Notes under the pieces: model-generated
The model's database searches: none
The model's input: the letters and a program-made list of their open reading frames with translations, nothing else
What the model was told of the DNA's origin: nothing
Made by a program: the position numbers and the translations under genes
Part shown: one piece after another, positions 18,960-27,747 of the stretch
Layout: each line of letters begins with the position of its first letter
Position numbering within the stretch: position 1 is the first letter of the stretch
Assembly (NCBI RefSeq): GCF_000737715.1
Contig: NZ_JPRN01000005.1
Location: 62,001 to 126,000, forward strand
Length of the DNA stretch: 64,000 nt
Reading direction: 5' to 3'
From: Chryseobacterium sp. JM1
Lineage (GTDB): Bacteria; Bacteroidota; Bacteroidia; Flavobacteriales; Weeksellaceae

Positions 18960-19195
18960 GAATTTAGAAATTAGATATTAGAGGTTAGAAGTTAGAGGAT
19001 GGAAGCGGAAAGACGGGAGATGGAAGTTTATCTTAGCCTGCATACTTCTGTATTCCCAATAAGTTCCGTTTAAAAAGATTAGAAATTATTAGAAAGGGGC
19101 CGGAAGTTATGATCTGTCTGCATCAACTTCTCTCTTCAGACTTCCGGCCTCCCTTCTAAAATCTTTCAATCATTAAATGTTTAAATCTTTCAATC
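18960..19195. repeat. Hairpin-rich intercistronic element between emrA and emrB
   Basis: The 236-bp gap inside the efflux operon contains GGAAG/CTTCC-rich sequence. A strong inverted repeat (GGCCGGAAGT at 19098-19107, ACTTCCGGCC at 19140-19149, extending to about 17 bp with mismatches) lies inside it. Related GGAAG-rich spacers occur at 25316-25440, 35647-35757 and 49592-49833. Confidence 0.65.
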
Positions 19196-20308
19196 CTAGT
19201 TAATATTCACATTCATATTCATCCCCGCGCTCAGTTTTTCCAGATCTTCTTTTTTATTGGAAGCGCTGAATTCTATTCTTACCGGAATTCTCTGCTGTAC
19301 TTTGATAAAGTTACCCGTAGAATTGTCTGTAGGCACGCTTGAATATCTTGAACCTGTCGCTGCGGAAATAGCAGTGACTACTCCTTCAAATGTCTTTCCT
19401 CCCAAAGCATCAGCCGTCATTGTCATTTTTTGACCGATCTTAATATTCGGCATCTGTCTTTCCAGGAAGTTAGCAGTTACCCATTTCTGACCGTTCAGAA
19501 CGATGGTAGCAACCTGCTGACCCGGTTGAATCAATTGCCCTTCAGAGATTGTTCTGCGTCCCATAATTCCATCGTATGGAGCTGTGATCACGGTATAGGA
19601 AAGATTAATTTTTGCCATATCCAGTGCTGCTTTTGTTCTTTTAATCTCAGCATCATTAATTCCCAGTTTGCTTTTCACCTCAGTGGTAGAAAGGTTCGCC
19701 GACTGCTTCTGATTCACCAGAGTCTCATACGCCGCTTTCTGAGCATCATATTCTGTTTTGATCTGATCATATTGCTGTCTGGTCACCGCTTCTGCAGCGA
19801 GAAGATTTTTATATCGGTTTAAATTCTGCTCTGCGTTCCAAAGTCTGGCTTTTGCTCCTGCAATATTGGATTCCATCACACTTACGTTATTGGAAACGGT
19901 ATTAACGGATGAACTTGTTGCCGATCTCTGTGCCATCGCATTCTGATAAGCAGCTTCAGCCTGACCCAGTTGGGTTAATATTTCATTTTTATCCAGAATA
20001 ACCAAAGTATCTCCTTTTTTCACCTTCTGGTGTTCGATGAATTTGATGTCTTTGATATAAGCCGAAACCCTTGTATTGATCGGGTTAATGAACTCCTCTA
20101 CCTGAGCCGCTTCCGTGTAGGTTTTGTCTCCGATGTGGAAATATTCACGGACCAGCCAGAAAAGCCCGAATCCAATTACCAGAAAGACAACCGTATTGGA
20201 AATGATGGCTCTTATTTTATTCTTTTTATTCTGTTTCTTTTTAACGGCTGCTCCTGACTGTACCGGAGCGGCCTGAGTATTTTGAGTGGTTTGTTCCTTG
20301 TTTTCCAT
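19196..20308 (-). CDS. HlyD/EmrA-type membrane-fusion protein
   Basis: The 370-residue periplasmic adaptor has one N-terminal membrane segment (about 34-52) after a polar, Lys-rich cytoplasmic start. A split biotinyl-lipoyl domain (KKGDTLVILDKNE at about 97 and TVITAPYDGIMGRRTISEGQLIQPGQ at about 235-260) flanks a coiled coil (110-225). A beta-barrel domain follows. It should link the EmrB-like pump to the TolC-like channel. The start ATG is 24 bp after the tolC-like stop, in the same operon. Confidence 0.93.
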   Translation of the reverse strand: MENKEQTTQNTQAAPVQSGAAVKKKQNKKNKIRAIISNTVVFLVIGFGLFWLVREYFHIGDKTYTEAAQVEEFINPINTRVSAYIKDIKFIEHQKVKKGDTLVILDKNEILTQLGQAEAAYQNAMAQRSATSSSVNTVSNNVSVMESNIAGAKARLWNAEQNLNRYKNLLAAEAVTRQQYDQIKTEYDAQKAAYETLVNQKQSANLSTTEVKSKLGINDAEIKRTKAALDMAKINLSYTVITAPYDGIMGRRTISEGQLIQPGQQVATIVLNGQKWVTANFLERQMPNIKIGQKMTMTADALGGKTFEGVVTAISAATGSRYSSVPTDNSTGNFIKVQQRIPVRIEFSASNKKEDLEKLSAGMNMNVNIN

Positions 20309-20331
20309 TATCTTGATTTTCAGTTTTAAAA

Positions 20332-21642
20332 TTAAAGCGTTCCTGCAGCCTTCAGCAGGTTATAATATTGATACAGTACATTGATCTCGGCATTGGCAAA
20401 ATCCAGCTCCGACTGAAGTTTCTGATTCTGTGCATCGATCATTTCAGCCTGTACCGCCAATTGGTTTAAGTATTTGGCTTCTGTAATTTTGTAGTTTTCT
20501 TCTGCCAGTCTTTTCGAATCATTCAGAATGTCAGCCTGCTGGATCGATTCCTGGTATTTTACATAGGCTGCATTCACTGCCATATCTACATTTTGCTGAA
20601 CCAGTGTCACCGCATCACCAGCCTGCGTTTTCTGCAATTCACCAAGCTTTACTTTTTCTTTGGTCTTGTATAAATTATCGATATTATAACTCAGTGAAAC
20701 ACCAGCCTGCCATCCTCCGGAATACATATCCAAAACAGGATTTCTGTTCGTAATCGGACGCTGTAAAGTATACCCTCCAAAACCGGATAATGTCGGCATC
20801 TGATCTGTTTTAATGATCTCAATGTTTTTATCCGCCACATCAATGTTTTTCTTTGCTGATTTCAGCTGTGGATTACTTTCGTGGGCAAGATCCATATAGT
20901 AATCCATACCGATTCCGGATTCCTTGTCCGTTAAACTTTCAACGGGAACGATCTCTGTTTCGGAAGGAAGCCCCAGAGCAATATTTAAATTATAATTAAG
21001 GATCTTTTTATTATTCGTCAGCGTCAGAATGCCTTGATCAAGGTTTTTGATGGCCAACTCTCCACGGATGACTTCATTACGGGTTACCATCCCCTGCTGA
21101 TAGAACTTCTGAATATTTTTCAGACGTTCCTGAGCGAGTTTTTTGTTATTCTCAAAAACAGTTTCCTGATTGAACATTTTGTAGACATCCAGATAATTGG
21201 AGATCACCAGAAATTTTACATCAAGCTTGTTTTTCTCCAGATCCAGTTCAGAAAGCTGCTCGCGAAGACCTGCCATTTCAATGGATTTGCTTACCAAACC
21301 TCCTTTAAAGATCAGTTGAGTAGCCTGTACAGCATATGAGCTTCCGTAATGAGGCATCGGAACGTTAGTAGAGTTTGAAAAATCTTTATCGATAGCTACC
21401 GCATCTCCTAAATAGAACTGACTGGTAGATGCTGTGATGTTGGGAAGCTGCTGAAGTTTTACAACGTTTGTGTTCTGTTTTGCAATGTCAATATTCTGGG
21501 CAGCCACTTTTAACTGCTGGTGGTTTTTCACAGCCAGATCGGCGGCTTCACCTGCGGTCATCTGTTTGATCTGTTGAGAAAAAAACAGCGCAGGGAATAG
21601 AGCTATCACGAGTGATAGTGCTGTTTTTATGTTATTTGTCAT
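20332..21642 (-). CDS. TolC-family outer-membrane efflux protein
   Basis: The 436-residue protein has a signal peptide (about 1-22, FFSQ) and two OEP repeats rich in long helices (about 30-220 and 235-430), as in TolC trimers. It forms the outer-membrane exit duct for the EmrAB-like pump encoded downstream. It is the first gene of the operon; a good promoter lies 21-50 bp upstream of its ATG. An AraC regulator gene lies immediately upstream on the same strand. Confidence 0.93.
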   Translation of the reverse strand: MTNNIKTALSLVIALFPALFFSQQIKQMTAGEAADLAVKNHQQLKVAAQNIDIAKQNTNVVKLQQLPNITASTSQFYLGDAVAIDKDFSNSTNVPMPHYGSSYAVQATQLIFKGGLVSKSIEMAGLREQLSELDLEKNKLDVKFLVISNYLDVYKMFNQETVFENNKKLAQERLKNIQKFYQQGMVTRNEVIRGELAIKNLDQGILTLTNNKKILNYNLNIALGLPSETEIVPVESLTDKESGIGMDYYMDLAHESNPQLKSAKKNIDVADKNIEIIKTDQMPTLSGFGGYTLQRPITNRNPVLDMYSGGWQAGVSLSYNIDNLYKTKEKVKLGELQKTQAGDAVTLVQQNVDMAVNAAYVKYQESIQQADILNDSKRLAEENYKITEAKYLNQLAVQAEMIDAQNQKLQSELDFANAEINVLYQYYNLLKAAGTL

Positions 21643-21662
21643 TTTACCTTGTTTTACGAATA

Positions 21663-21692
21663 CAAAGTTACGGCGACAACAAATTCAATCAA
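21663..21692 (-). promoter_or_regulatory. Promoter of the tolC-emrA-emrB operon
   Basis: On the minus strand a -33 TTG (21690-21692), a 19-bp spacer and the -7 element TAACTTTG (21663-21670) match the Bacteroidetes housekeeping promoter. Confidence 0.8.
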
Positions 21693-21731
21693 ATGTTTGA
21701 ATTTTGGAAAAAGATGTTCAAATGTAAGATT

Positions 21732-22577
21732 CTAGCTTTCGAACTGATGTCTGTACTGTCTCGGGCTTACTTCCAGATGCTTTTTAAAAAAGTGGGAAAA
21801 CGCGTACTGATCACTGAAACCAAGGATAGAAGAAACTTCCGAAACCGGTTTATTGGAGGAGTTTAAAAGCACTTTTGCTTCGTTCATCACAATCAAAGCG
21901 ATGATCTGGCTGGCAGACTTTCCTGTAATGGATTTTACGACCGAGGAAAGATGTCTGGTTGTAATCGACTGCCGCTCGGCATAGAACTCAACAGTTCTTT
22001 CCGTCAGATGATGTTCGGCCAGATCTGTGAGAAATACAAAAACGATCTCTTCCTGTCTGGACATCTGGTTCATGGAATAATTATCCTCTTTTGAAATAAT
22101 TCCGGCCATCTGATAGCAGAAAACAGAGAAAAGATGCTCTACCATTTCCTTTTTGTAAAGCATTTCGGTTTCTGAATCCAAAATATATTTAAGAAAATTG
22201 ACACTTTTCCAGACTACTTCCATTTCACTTTCGGGAAAAGGAACTCCTTTATTCATCTGCTGGCGGAAATAACGGTAAGTAATCAACCTATTGAATTTCA
22301 ACGATAACGCGGAAATAAATTCTCTTTTATAAGAAACCATCCTGGACTGGAAATCGCCGCTCACGGAAACCATCTCATAAATTGTCTGAGGATCGGTGAC
22401 CATAAACATATTGGCAGAAAGCTCCAGATCGCTGAAATGCTGACGGAGCTTTATAGTCCCTGATTTAATAAATATAAAGGCAGGATTTTCCGGACGGAAA
22501 GGTTTATCCGCAGAAATTCTCTCGAAAATATTATGCTGAGTGAAAATTTCAACACCGAATTTTTCTAAAGCTGACAT
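21732..22577 (-). CDS. AraC-family transcriptional regulator
   Basis: The 281-residue protein has an N-terminal cupin-like sensor (about 20-130) and a C-terminal double helix-turn-helix (about 185-278). The HTH has the signature VSSILGFSDQYAFSHFFKKHLEVSPRQYR. It lies 90 bp upstream of the tolC-emrA-emrB operon and reads the same way, so it probably controls that operon, perhaps in response to a drug or lipid. The promoter -7 element ends only 4 nt before the ATG, so its mRNA may be leaderless. Confidence 0.93.
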   Translation of the reverse strand: MSALEKFGVEIFTQHNIFERISADKPFRPENPAFIFIKSGTIKLRQHFSDLELSANMFMVTDPQTIYEMVSVSGDFQSRMVSYKREFISALSLKFNRLITYRYFRQQMNKGVPFPESEMEVVWKSVNFLKYILDSETEMLYKKEMVEHLFSVFCYQMAGIISKEDNYSMNQMSRQEEIVFVFLTDLAEHHLTERTVEFYAERQSITTRHLSSVVKSITGKSASQIIALIVMNEAKVLLNSSNKPVSEVSSILGFSDQYAFSHFFKKHLEVSPRQYRHQFES

Positions 22578-22581
22578 AACA

Positions 22582-22612
22582 CAAATGTAGCCAATATATT
22601 CTGCGCCTACAA
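22582..22612 (-). promoter_or_regulatory. AraC gene promoter, predicted leaderless
   Basis: TTG (22610-22612), a 20-bp spacer and TACATTTG (22582-22589) lie on the minus strand. The -7 element ends 4 nt before the ATG at 22577, so transcription should start at or next to the start codon. Confidence 0.8.
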
Positions 22613-22616
22613 TATT

Positions 22617-23684
22617 TTAGTCCTCAAGAGAGTAAACCGCAAAGCTCGCCAGCCAGTGGTCTCCGCCATAATTTCCCTGAAACAGCAAAGGAAGTCCGTT
22701 CGCTAAAAATACATCGGCTGTTTTTTTAAAGTCTTTTTTCAATGGATGCCCGTCAGGAAGTGCTTTGGAGATTCCTTTCATACACCAGGCTTTGGAGAAA
22801 GAAAGTCCAACCAAATGAACGGTCTGGTAATCGCTCAGATCACTGACTACAGGGATTTTTTCAATATTCTCCAAGCTTCTCTTCTCGTAGAAATTGTTCA
22901 GCCACAGAACGAATTCTTTTTGAGGCAATACTCTCCTCATCAAGTCTGCAATTTCAAGACTTGGCGAAAAGAAGTCAGATCCATCCGGTTCAAGATAGGC
23001 CGGTGTTTTCTGATCTTTACCGTAAAAATATTTTGCTTTTTCCTTTAGCTGATTCTCGAATTCCACATCGTGATTCGCTTTAGCCCAATCGATGGCGAAT
23101 GCAAGACCAAAAGCGGTATTGGGATGAACTCCGGTTCTGTTCGGGTAGGTTTGTTTGGGAAGATAAGCCTTCCATGACTGTAAGATCTTATCTGTTAATG
23201 GTTTTAAATTCTCATGCCAGATCTTAGCTTTAGGATGATTCCAGGTGGTCAGCTCTTCATCCAGCTTTAACAACCAAGCCCAGCCATAGGTTCTTTCAAA
23301 CGTGGTGGTCAGTTGATATTTTGTGAAATAATCAGCTTCGGTCTGTAGATTTTCTTTATTTAACGAATTTTCAAGAATTTTTTCAATGTCTTTTGCATTG
23401 GCCAGATTAGGTTTTGTCTTCAATAATCTTACAAGCATCCAGTGTCCGTGAACGGAGCTGTGCCAGTCGAAACATCCATAAAAACTCGGATGAAGGTCTT
23501 TTGGAGTCAAAGTAACCTCACCGGCGTTATTGATGATGTGAGCTGTTTTGTTTGGATATTCCTGATTGATGCAGTGAAGGGGTTTTTCCAGTAGTTTAGA
23601 TGCCATTTCATCGGTAAGTTTGGGAACTTCCTGGGCATATAGTAAGAATGGAGAAAACACAAATGCTAAAAGACTTTTTTTCAT
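22617..23684 (-). CDS. DUF2891 family exported protein
   Basis: The 355-residue protein has a signal peptide (about 1-17, LLYAQ). The DUF2891 body includes HPSFYGCFDWHSSVHGHWMLVRLL at about 64-87 and a C-terminal GNYGGDHWLASFAVYSL. The many conserved His and Trp residues and helical repeats suggest an (alpha/alpha) barrel as in some glycan-active enzymes; that is inference, since the family has no established activity that I know. Its stop lies close to the AraC promoter. Confidence 0.88.
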   Translation of the reverse strand: MKKSLLAFVFSPFLLYAQEVPKLTDEMASKLLEKPLHCINQEYPNKTAHIINNAGEVTLTPKDLHPSFYGCFDWHSSVHGHWMLVRLLKTKPNLANAKDIEKILENSLNKENLQTEADYFTKYQLTTTFERTYGWAWLLKLDEELTTWNHPKAKIWHENLKPLTDKILQSWKAYLPKQTYPNRTGVHPNTAFGLAFAIDWAKANHDVEFENQLKEKAKYFYGKDQKTPAYLEPDGSDFFSPSLEIADLMRRVLPQKEFVLWLNNFYEKRSLENIEKIPVVSDLSDYQTVHLVGLSFSKAWCMKGISKALPDGHPLKKDFKKTADVFLANGLPLLFQGNYGGDHWLASFAVYSLED

Positions 23685-23834
23685 TCAATAAAAATAGAAA
23701 ATAATTTAGATTTCAAATGATATTTAAACTTAACTAAAATAATTAAATCACAAGTATTTCAATAAAATAATATGAATTTTTAATCAATTAAAGTTTTAAG
23801 CATAATTTTTGATAAAATTCTTTAAAAAATATTC

Positions 23835-24740
23835 ATGAGAAAATTATTTTTACCTTTATGTATGCTCCTTTTGATGAGCGCATGCAAGAAATCCGAACTG
23901 GACGTTGCCAATTCCTCTCCGGCAGCCGATAAATCAATTGATATTGTTAAATACAAAGAAGAGGCTCCTCCTCCTCCACAAGAAGTTCATCAGATGGCCC
24001 CTGCCAGCTCTGTTTCTGAAAAATTAGAACCCGTTAATACATCAGAGCAACCTTCCGTAGCCCCAAAAAAGATTGACACTATCGCCAAAAAAGTCATTAA
24101 AAACGGGAATATGAAACTTCAAGTGGGAGACATTAAAAAAGCCCAGAGTCAGGTGGCAGATATTCTGAAAAAAAATAATGCTTATATCCAAACGGAACAG
24201 TTTCAAAACACGGATGTAGACGATAATCTGGATCTTGTGATCCGTGTCCCGCATAAAAATTTCGATGCGCTGATCAATTCTTTTTCTGACGGTATGGGCT
24301 CTGTTTTGTCCAAAAATATTTCGTCTGATGATGTCACGGAAGAATATACCGATGTTTCCATCAAATTAGCCAATAAAAGAATCTATCTGGAAAAGTACCG
24401 TGACATGCTCAGAAGTGCTTCTACCACGAAAGATATGATTGAAATCCAGGAGAAAATCCGTGAACTGGAAGATGAAATAGATGTTGCAGAAGGCAGACTT
24501 CGGTTTATTGATGACCGTGTGAATTACAGTACACTCAATTTGAGTTTATACAAAGAAAAAGTGAGAAGCTCTGCCACTTCGAAAATTGGTTTTGGAAGCC
24601 GTTTCGGAGATTCTGTAACGGAAGGCTGGAATAGCTTTGTAAGTTTTCTATTGGGAATTATCTCATTCTGGCCGTTTTTATTACTCATCCCGATCATTAT
24701 TTATCTATGGAGAAAGTGGAAAGCGGGAAGACCAAAATAG
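23835..24740 (+). CDS. DUF4349 domain membrane lipoprotein
   Basis: The 301-residue protein has a lipobox (LMSAC, Cys16), a Pro-rich linker (about 45-80), and a DUF4349 domain (about 88-250) with a central coiled coil (IEIQEKIRELEDEIDVAEGRL). A C-terminal transmembrane segment (about 270-292) has a basic tail. Family members are envelope proteins of unknown function. It is monocistronic and shares a bidirectional terminator (24824-24856) with the convergent gene. Confidence 0.88.
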   Translation: MRKLFLPLCMLLLMSACKKSELDVANSSPAADKSIDIVKYKEEAPPPPQEVHQMAPASSVSEKLEPVNTSEQPSVAPKKIDTIAKKVIKNGNMKLQVGDIKKAQSQVADILKKNNAYIQTEQFQNTDVDDNLDLVIRVPHKNFDALINSFSDGMGSVLSKNISSDDVTEEYTDVSIKLANKRIYLEKYRDMLRSASTTKDMIEIQEKIRELEDEIDVAEGRLRFIDDRVNYSTLNLSLYKEKVRSSATSKIGFGSRFGDSVTEGWNSFVSFLLGIISFWPFLLLIPIIIYLWRKWKAGRPK

Positions 24741-24823
24741 CCTGAGTTTTTCGGGATGCGGGTTTCGTGGTTTTGGCTTCGGGATAATAATCAACCTATA
24801 ACATTCAGTACTTTAATCATAAT

Positions 24824-24856
24824 AAAAATCCGGATATCAGTGATATCCGGATTTTT
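24824..24856. terminator. Bidirectional terminator
   Basis: A long perfect palindrome (AAAAATCCGGATATC and its complement around a 3-base loop) lies between the convergent DUF4349 and eRF1-like genes. It has A/T tracts on both sides. Confidence 0.9.
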
Positions 24857-24873
24857 ACTGCACTATCAATGAC

Positions 24874-25251
24874 TTAAGCATTGAAATAATCTTTAACCGT
24901 TTCGAGCACCTGCTCGTCCGACATCTTCTGTGCCGTATCTAAAGTTATTTTAAGGTTTTTAAATTGAGCCGTATCATGAAGATAGTTTTTCAGCTCTTCC
25001 TGAATAGTTCCCGGGCCTGTAATATAAACCTCCTGGGAATTGGTCAGAAGATGTTCCACTTCTTTAAAGAACTTGACCCTGTTCGTACGTTCTGCATTAT
25101 TCGCGGCGTTCTCACTGGAGTTTCCATGCTGTATTTCTGCTTTTACCGGGCTGCAAAGGAAAAACTTGAATGCATTCTGAGCATCGTGATTTTTTACAAC
25201 AATTGCCTTTTCCGTATCGATCCAAAGTCCTGCTAATTTCTTGTCTGACAT
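24874..25251 (-). CDS. Small eRF1/pelota domain-3-like protein
   Basis: The 125-residue cytoplasmic protein starts with LAGLWIDTEKAIVV. Its YITGPGTIQEELKNYL segment (about 75-90) resembles the GPG-containing loop of eRF1/pelota domain 3 and of the bacterial baeRF families. These are suspected to act on ribosomes or in stress, but no function is shown. It is a single short domain, so it cannot act as a complete release factor. Convergent with DUF4349. Confidence 0.65.
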   Translation of the reverse strand: MSDKKLAGLWIDTEKAIVVKNHDAQNAFKFFLCSPVKAEIQHGNSSENAANNAERTNRVKFFKEVEHLLTNSQEVYITGPGTIQEELKNYLHDTAQFKNLKITLDTAQKMSDEQVLETVKDYFNA

Positions 25252-25315
25252 AATTTATTTTTTTGGTGTTATATCCTCTGTAACACAAGAATGATGCAAA
25301 GCGGATGTTAAGGGC

Positions 25316-25440
25316 TGTTAAATGTTGAAAGAAGTCAGGAAGTCCGAAGATGGAAGAAGGAAGCTATTGAGGTCTGAAATCAGTACTACTGTACATTTTT
25401 ATGAATTTCCAGCATCCTGTTTCCGGATTTAATTTTTCAA
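25316..25440. repeat. GGAAG-rich intergenic repeat copy
   Basis: The stretch begins around aagtcaggaagtccgaagat and continues through a TATTGAGGTCTGAAAT segment. It resembles 49638-49690 (gaagtcagaagctcgaagag). Non-coding, between the LPMO terminator and the eRF1-like start. Confidence 0.5.
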
Positions 25441-25462
25441 TTTTGTCCATAAAATTTAATAG

Positions 25463-25500
25463 AAAGGCCGCCTTACGATGAAGACGGCTTTTTATTCATG
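25463..25500 (-). terminator. LPMO gene terminator
   Basis: An 8-bp stem GCCGTCTT/AAGGCGGC with a CATCGT loop (one G-U pair) lies just after the LPMO stop, followed by a T-rich tract. Confidence 0.7.
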
Positions 25501-25518
25501 ATGTATTATTTCTTGCGA

Positions 25519-27315
25519 TTACTTTTTGATCGTTTTAGTCACACTTCCTCCATCTTTATACTGAATTTTCACAAAATAGATTCCGCGTTGAAGAGTACTG
25601 ATATTCAAGCTATTCTTTGAAATATTCCCGGAAGAAAGCATCTGAAGTCCCTGTGTATTAAATACCTTCACTTCACTGATTTTTCCGTAATAGCTTTCCG
25701 GTGCGAAATTGATCAGGTTATCAGATACAATGACTGAAAGTTCATCTTGTTGATTATTTCGCCCCGCAGCACATTCCATTCCTTCATTGCAATTGCTTAC
25801 CACTTTCCAGACTGCATTGCTTCCAGGTGCTTCTCCCGGATTTGCATACCATTTGTTTTCCCAGATTTTGCAGGCGTGGAACACTTTGGTACCGGCAGTC
25901 GCATAAGCCTTTGCCGGATTATAGGACTGAGATCCGCAATAGGTAACAGGACCGCTTGTCTGACAGTTCGGACCTTCCGTACATGCGCTTATCTCTTCCC
26001 AAACCATATTGTTACCAGGAACTTCATTCGGATTGGCATACCATTTATTTTTCCAGATTTTGCAGGCATAGAATACGCTTGTCTGAGCTGTTGGATAAGC
26101 ATTAGCCGGATTATATTGCTGTGATCCGCAGTACACTTGCCCATTTCCGCCTTCTATTTTTTTTGTCCTGATTTTTAATTCATTACTGGCATCAGAGATT
26201 TGATCGTTCTGCGCGACAGCTTTTACAGTGTAACGGTATTCAGTATCCTGGGTTAAACCTGTACGTACGAAACTGGTTTGTGTTGTTTCCGCAACCTTGA
26301 CTCCATTCTCAAAGACCTGATAATTTTTAATGCCCAATGTATGTGTTGAAGCCATCCACATCAGCGAAACAGAGTTTTCAGTGACGCCCATTGAGTGGAG
26401 ATTCGATGGAGCTACAGGTTTTTCAGGCGTGCTTTGGTCATTCGTTTTTACAATAAGTGGTGTACTTTTCTGTGAAGTTAGTCCAGTAGAGCCTTTCGCC
26501 TGTACTTCATAAGTATAATTTGTATTGGCAGATAAACCCTGATCTTCAAATTCAGGAACATTTACAGTCTGCACAGCCTGTCCGTTACGAAAAACCGTGT
26601 AAGAGGCAGCATCCGATTGTGGTGTCCAGCCAATTTTTGCAGAAGAGTTTGTTACGCTTATTTTGGCCAATCCGGTTGGTGTAGCCGGTTGTGTAGGCGT
26701 TACCGTAGACTGTACATTCACATCGATTACATTATAAAATGCATTGGCAGTATCTGCCACATCCCAAACGGCAAGAATAACATGGTACCCCTGACGATTG
26801 GCCGGAATGGTAATATGATGCGGTATATTGTCCTGTGGCGGCGTCCCGTTATGAATTACCTCGCCTATCAACTCTAGGTTTTGACGGGAAAGTGGCTGAT
26901 TGGGATTCCAGCCCGGTTTCGTCATATAATAATGCCATTTTGCAGTGGCGTGATAAGCGAGATACTTCCAGATAAAAGTATTCACTCCGGTTGTGATATT
27001 GGTTTTCTTCCATCGGTCAGCAGTTTGGATATCCAGAATAGTGTTTCCTCCAATACTTCCATTTGCAGAAGCAATCATTCCGTCTGCCGGACCGAACGCC
27101 GGAAATCCTTTTTTGGCTTCAAGAGAGCCCGGTTCATTAATTACGCTGCCATATATTCCCAATGCTGCGGTGTAACCCAGTGTAGCTTTGTCAAGACTTC
27201 CCTGGTAGCCTCTCGAAGCCGGACTCATTACATAGCCATGGGCCGATAGCTGTGTTGATGAAAATGTCAGAATGCACAACAATAGTGCTGAAAAAAAGAT
27301 TCTAAGTTTAATCAT
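25519..27315 (-). CDS. AA10 lytic polysaccharide monooxygenase with two FnIII, two CBM5/12 and a T9SS sorting domain
   Basis: The 598-residue secreted enzyme has a signal peptide ending LSA, leaving His26 as mature residue 1. The second copper His is in AYHATAKW (His122), and the axial Phe (Phe193) is in NAFYNVIDV as in chitin-active CBP21. Domain order is AA10 (26-205), FnIII (about 211-291), FnIII (about 300-388), two chitin-binding CBM5/12 modules (about 395-450 and 458-510, each CGS.Y.P..AY...V..ACKIW.NKWYANP), and a type A T9SS domain (about 525-598). It should oxidatively cleave chitin outside the cell. Confidence 0.95.
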   Translation of the reverse strand: MIKLRIFFSALLLCILTFSSTQLSAHGYVMSPASRGYQGSLDKATLGYTAALGIYGSVINEPGSLEAKKGFPAFGPADGMIASANGSIGGNTILDIQTADRWKKTNITTGVNTFIWKYLAYHATAKWHYYMTKPGWNPNQPLSRQNLELIGEVIHNGTPPQDNIPHHITIPANRQGYHVILAVWDVADTANAFYNVIDVNVQSTVTPTQPATPTGLAKISVTNSSAKIGWTPQSDAASYTVFRNGQAVQTVNVPEFEDQGLSANTNYTYEVQAKGSTGLTSQKSTPLIVKTNDQSTPEKPVAPSNLHSMGVTENSVSLMWMASTHTLGIKNYQVFENGVKVAETTQTSFVRTGLTQDTEYRYTVKAVAQNDQISDASNELKIRTKKIEGGNGQVYCGSQQYNPANAYPTAQTSVFYACKIWKNKWYANPNEVPGNNMVWEEISACTEGPNCQTSGPVTYCGSQSYNPAKAYATAGTKVFHACKIWENKWYANPGEAPGSNAVWKVVSNCNEGMECAAGRNNQQDELSVIVSDNLINFAPESYYGKISEVKVFNTQGLQMLSSGNISKNSLNISTLQRGIYFVKIQYKDGGSVTKTIKK

Positions 27316-27747
27316 ATTTAATTATTTAAGGTGTTTTTGTTAAGGTTTGCTAATCCCACGGAAAGACTCCACTCTATTTTGTAGTCGCCATGTTTTTAAT
27401 AAAAATGGGACTTCAGTATTTTCAAATCTGTGTTTGATCAAACGCACGAGATTAGCTATTGAAGCGTAGTAAAACGGAATTCGTTAAAGCAGTACTCAAA
27501 TTTAGAAAAACATATTGCAATTAATACATTTAATTAAAAATTAACTTAAATAAATATAATTATGATTAATATTAATCAACATAAATTAATTATGTTAATA
27601 AATTATTTCAATTAAAGACATCAAAAGAATTATCTTCAAATTCAAACACAACAAAACCACCGATAGCTACCACTTTTCTTAGTACCAATCAGTGTTTTGA
27701 CGTAAAATTAATGAGTGTAAATTCGGAAGTTTTATCTCTTGAACCTT
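27316..27747. promoter_or_regulatory. LPMO upstream region with operator-like palindromes
   Basis: The 432-bp AT-rich gap holds two candidate sites. One is an 18-bp near-perfect palindrome TGTGTTTGATCAAACGCA (27429-27446, one mismatch), 114 bp before the LPMO ATG. The other is GATTAATATTAATC (27564-27577). The first could be an operator for chitin- or carbon-regulated expression. No gene is seen. Confidence 0.45.
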
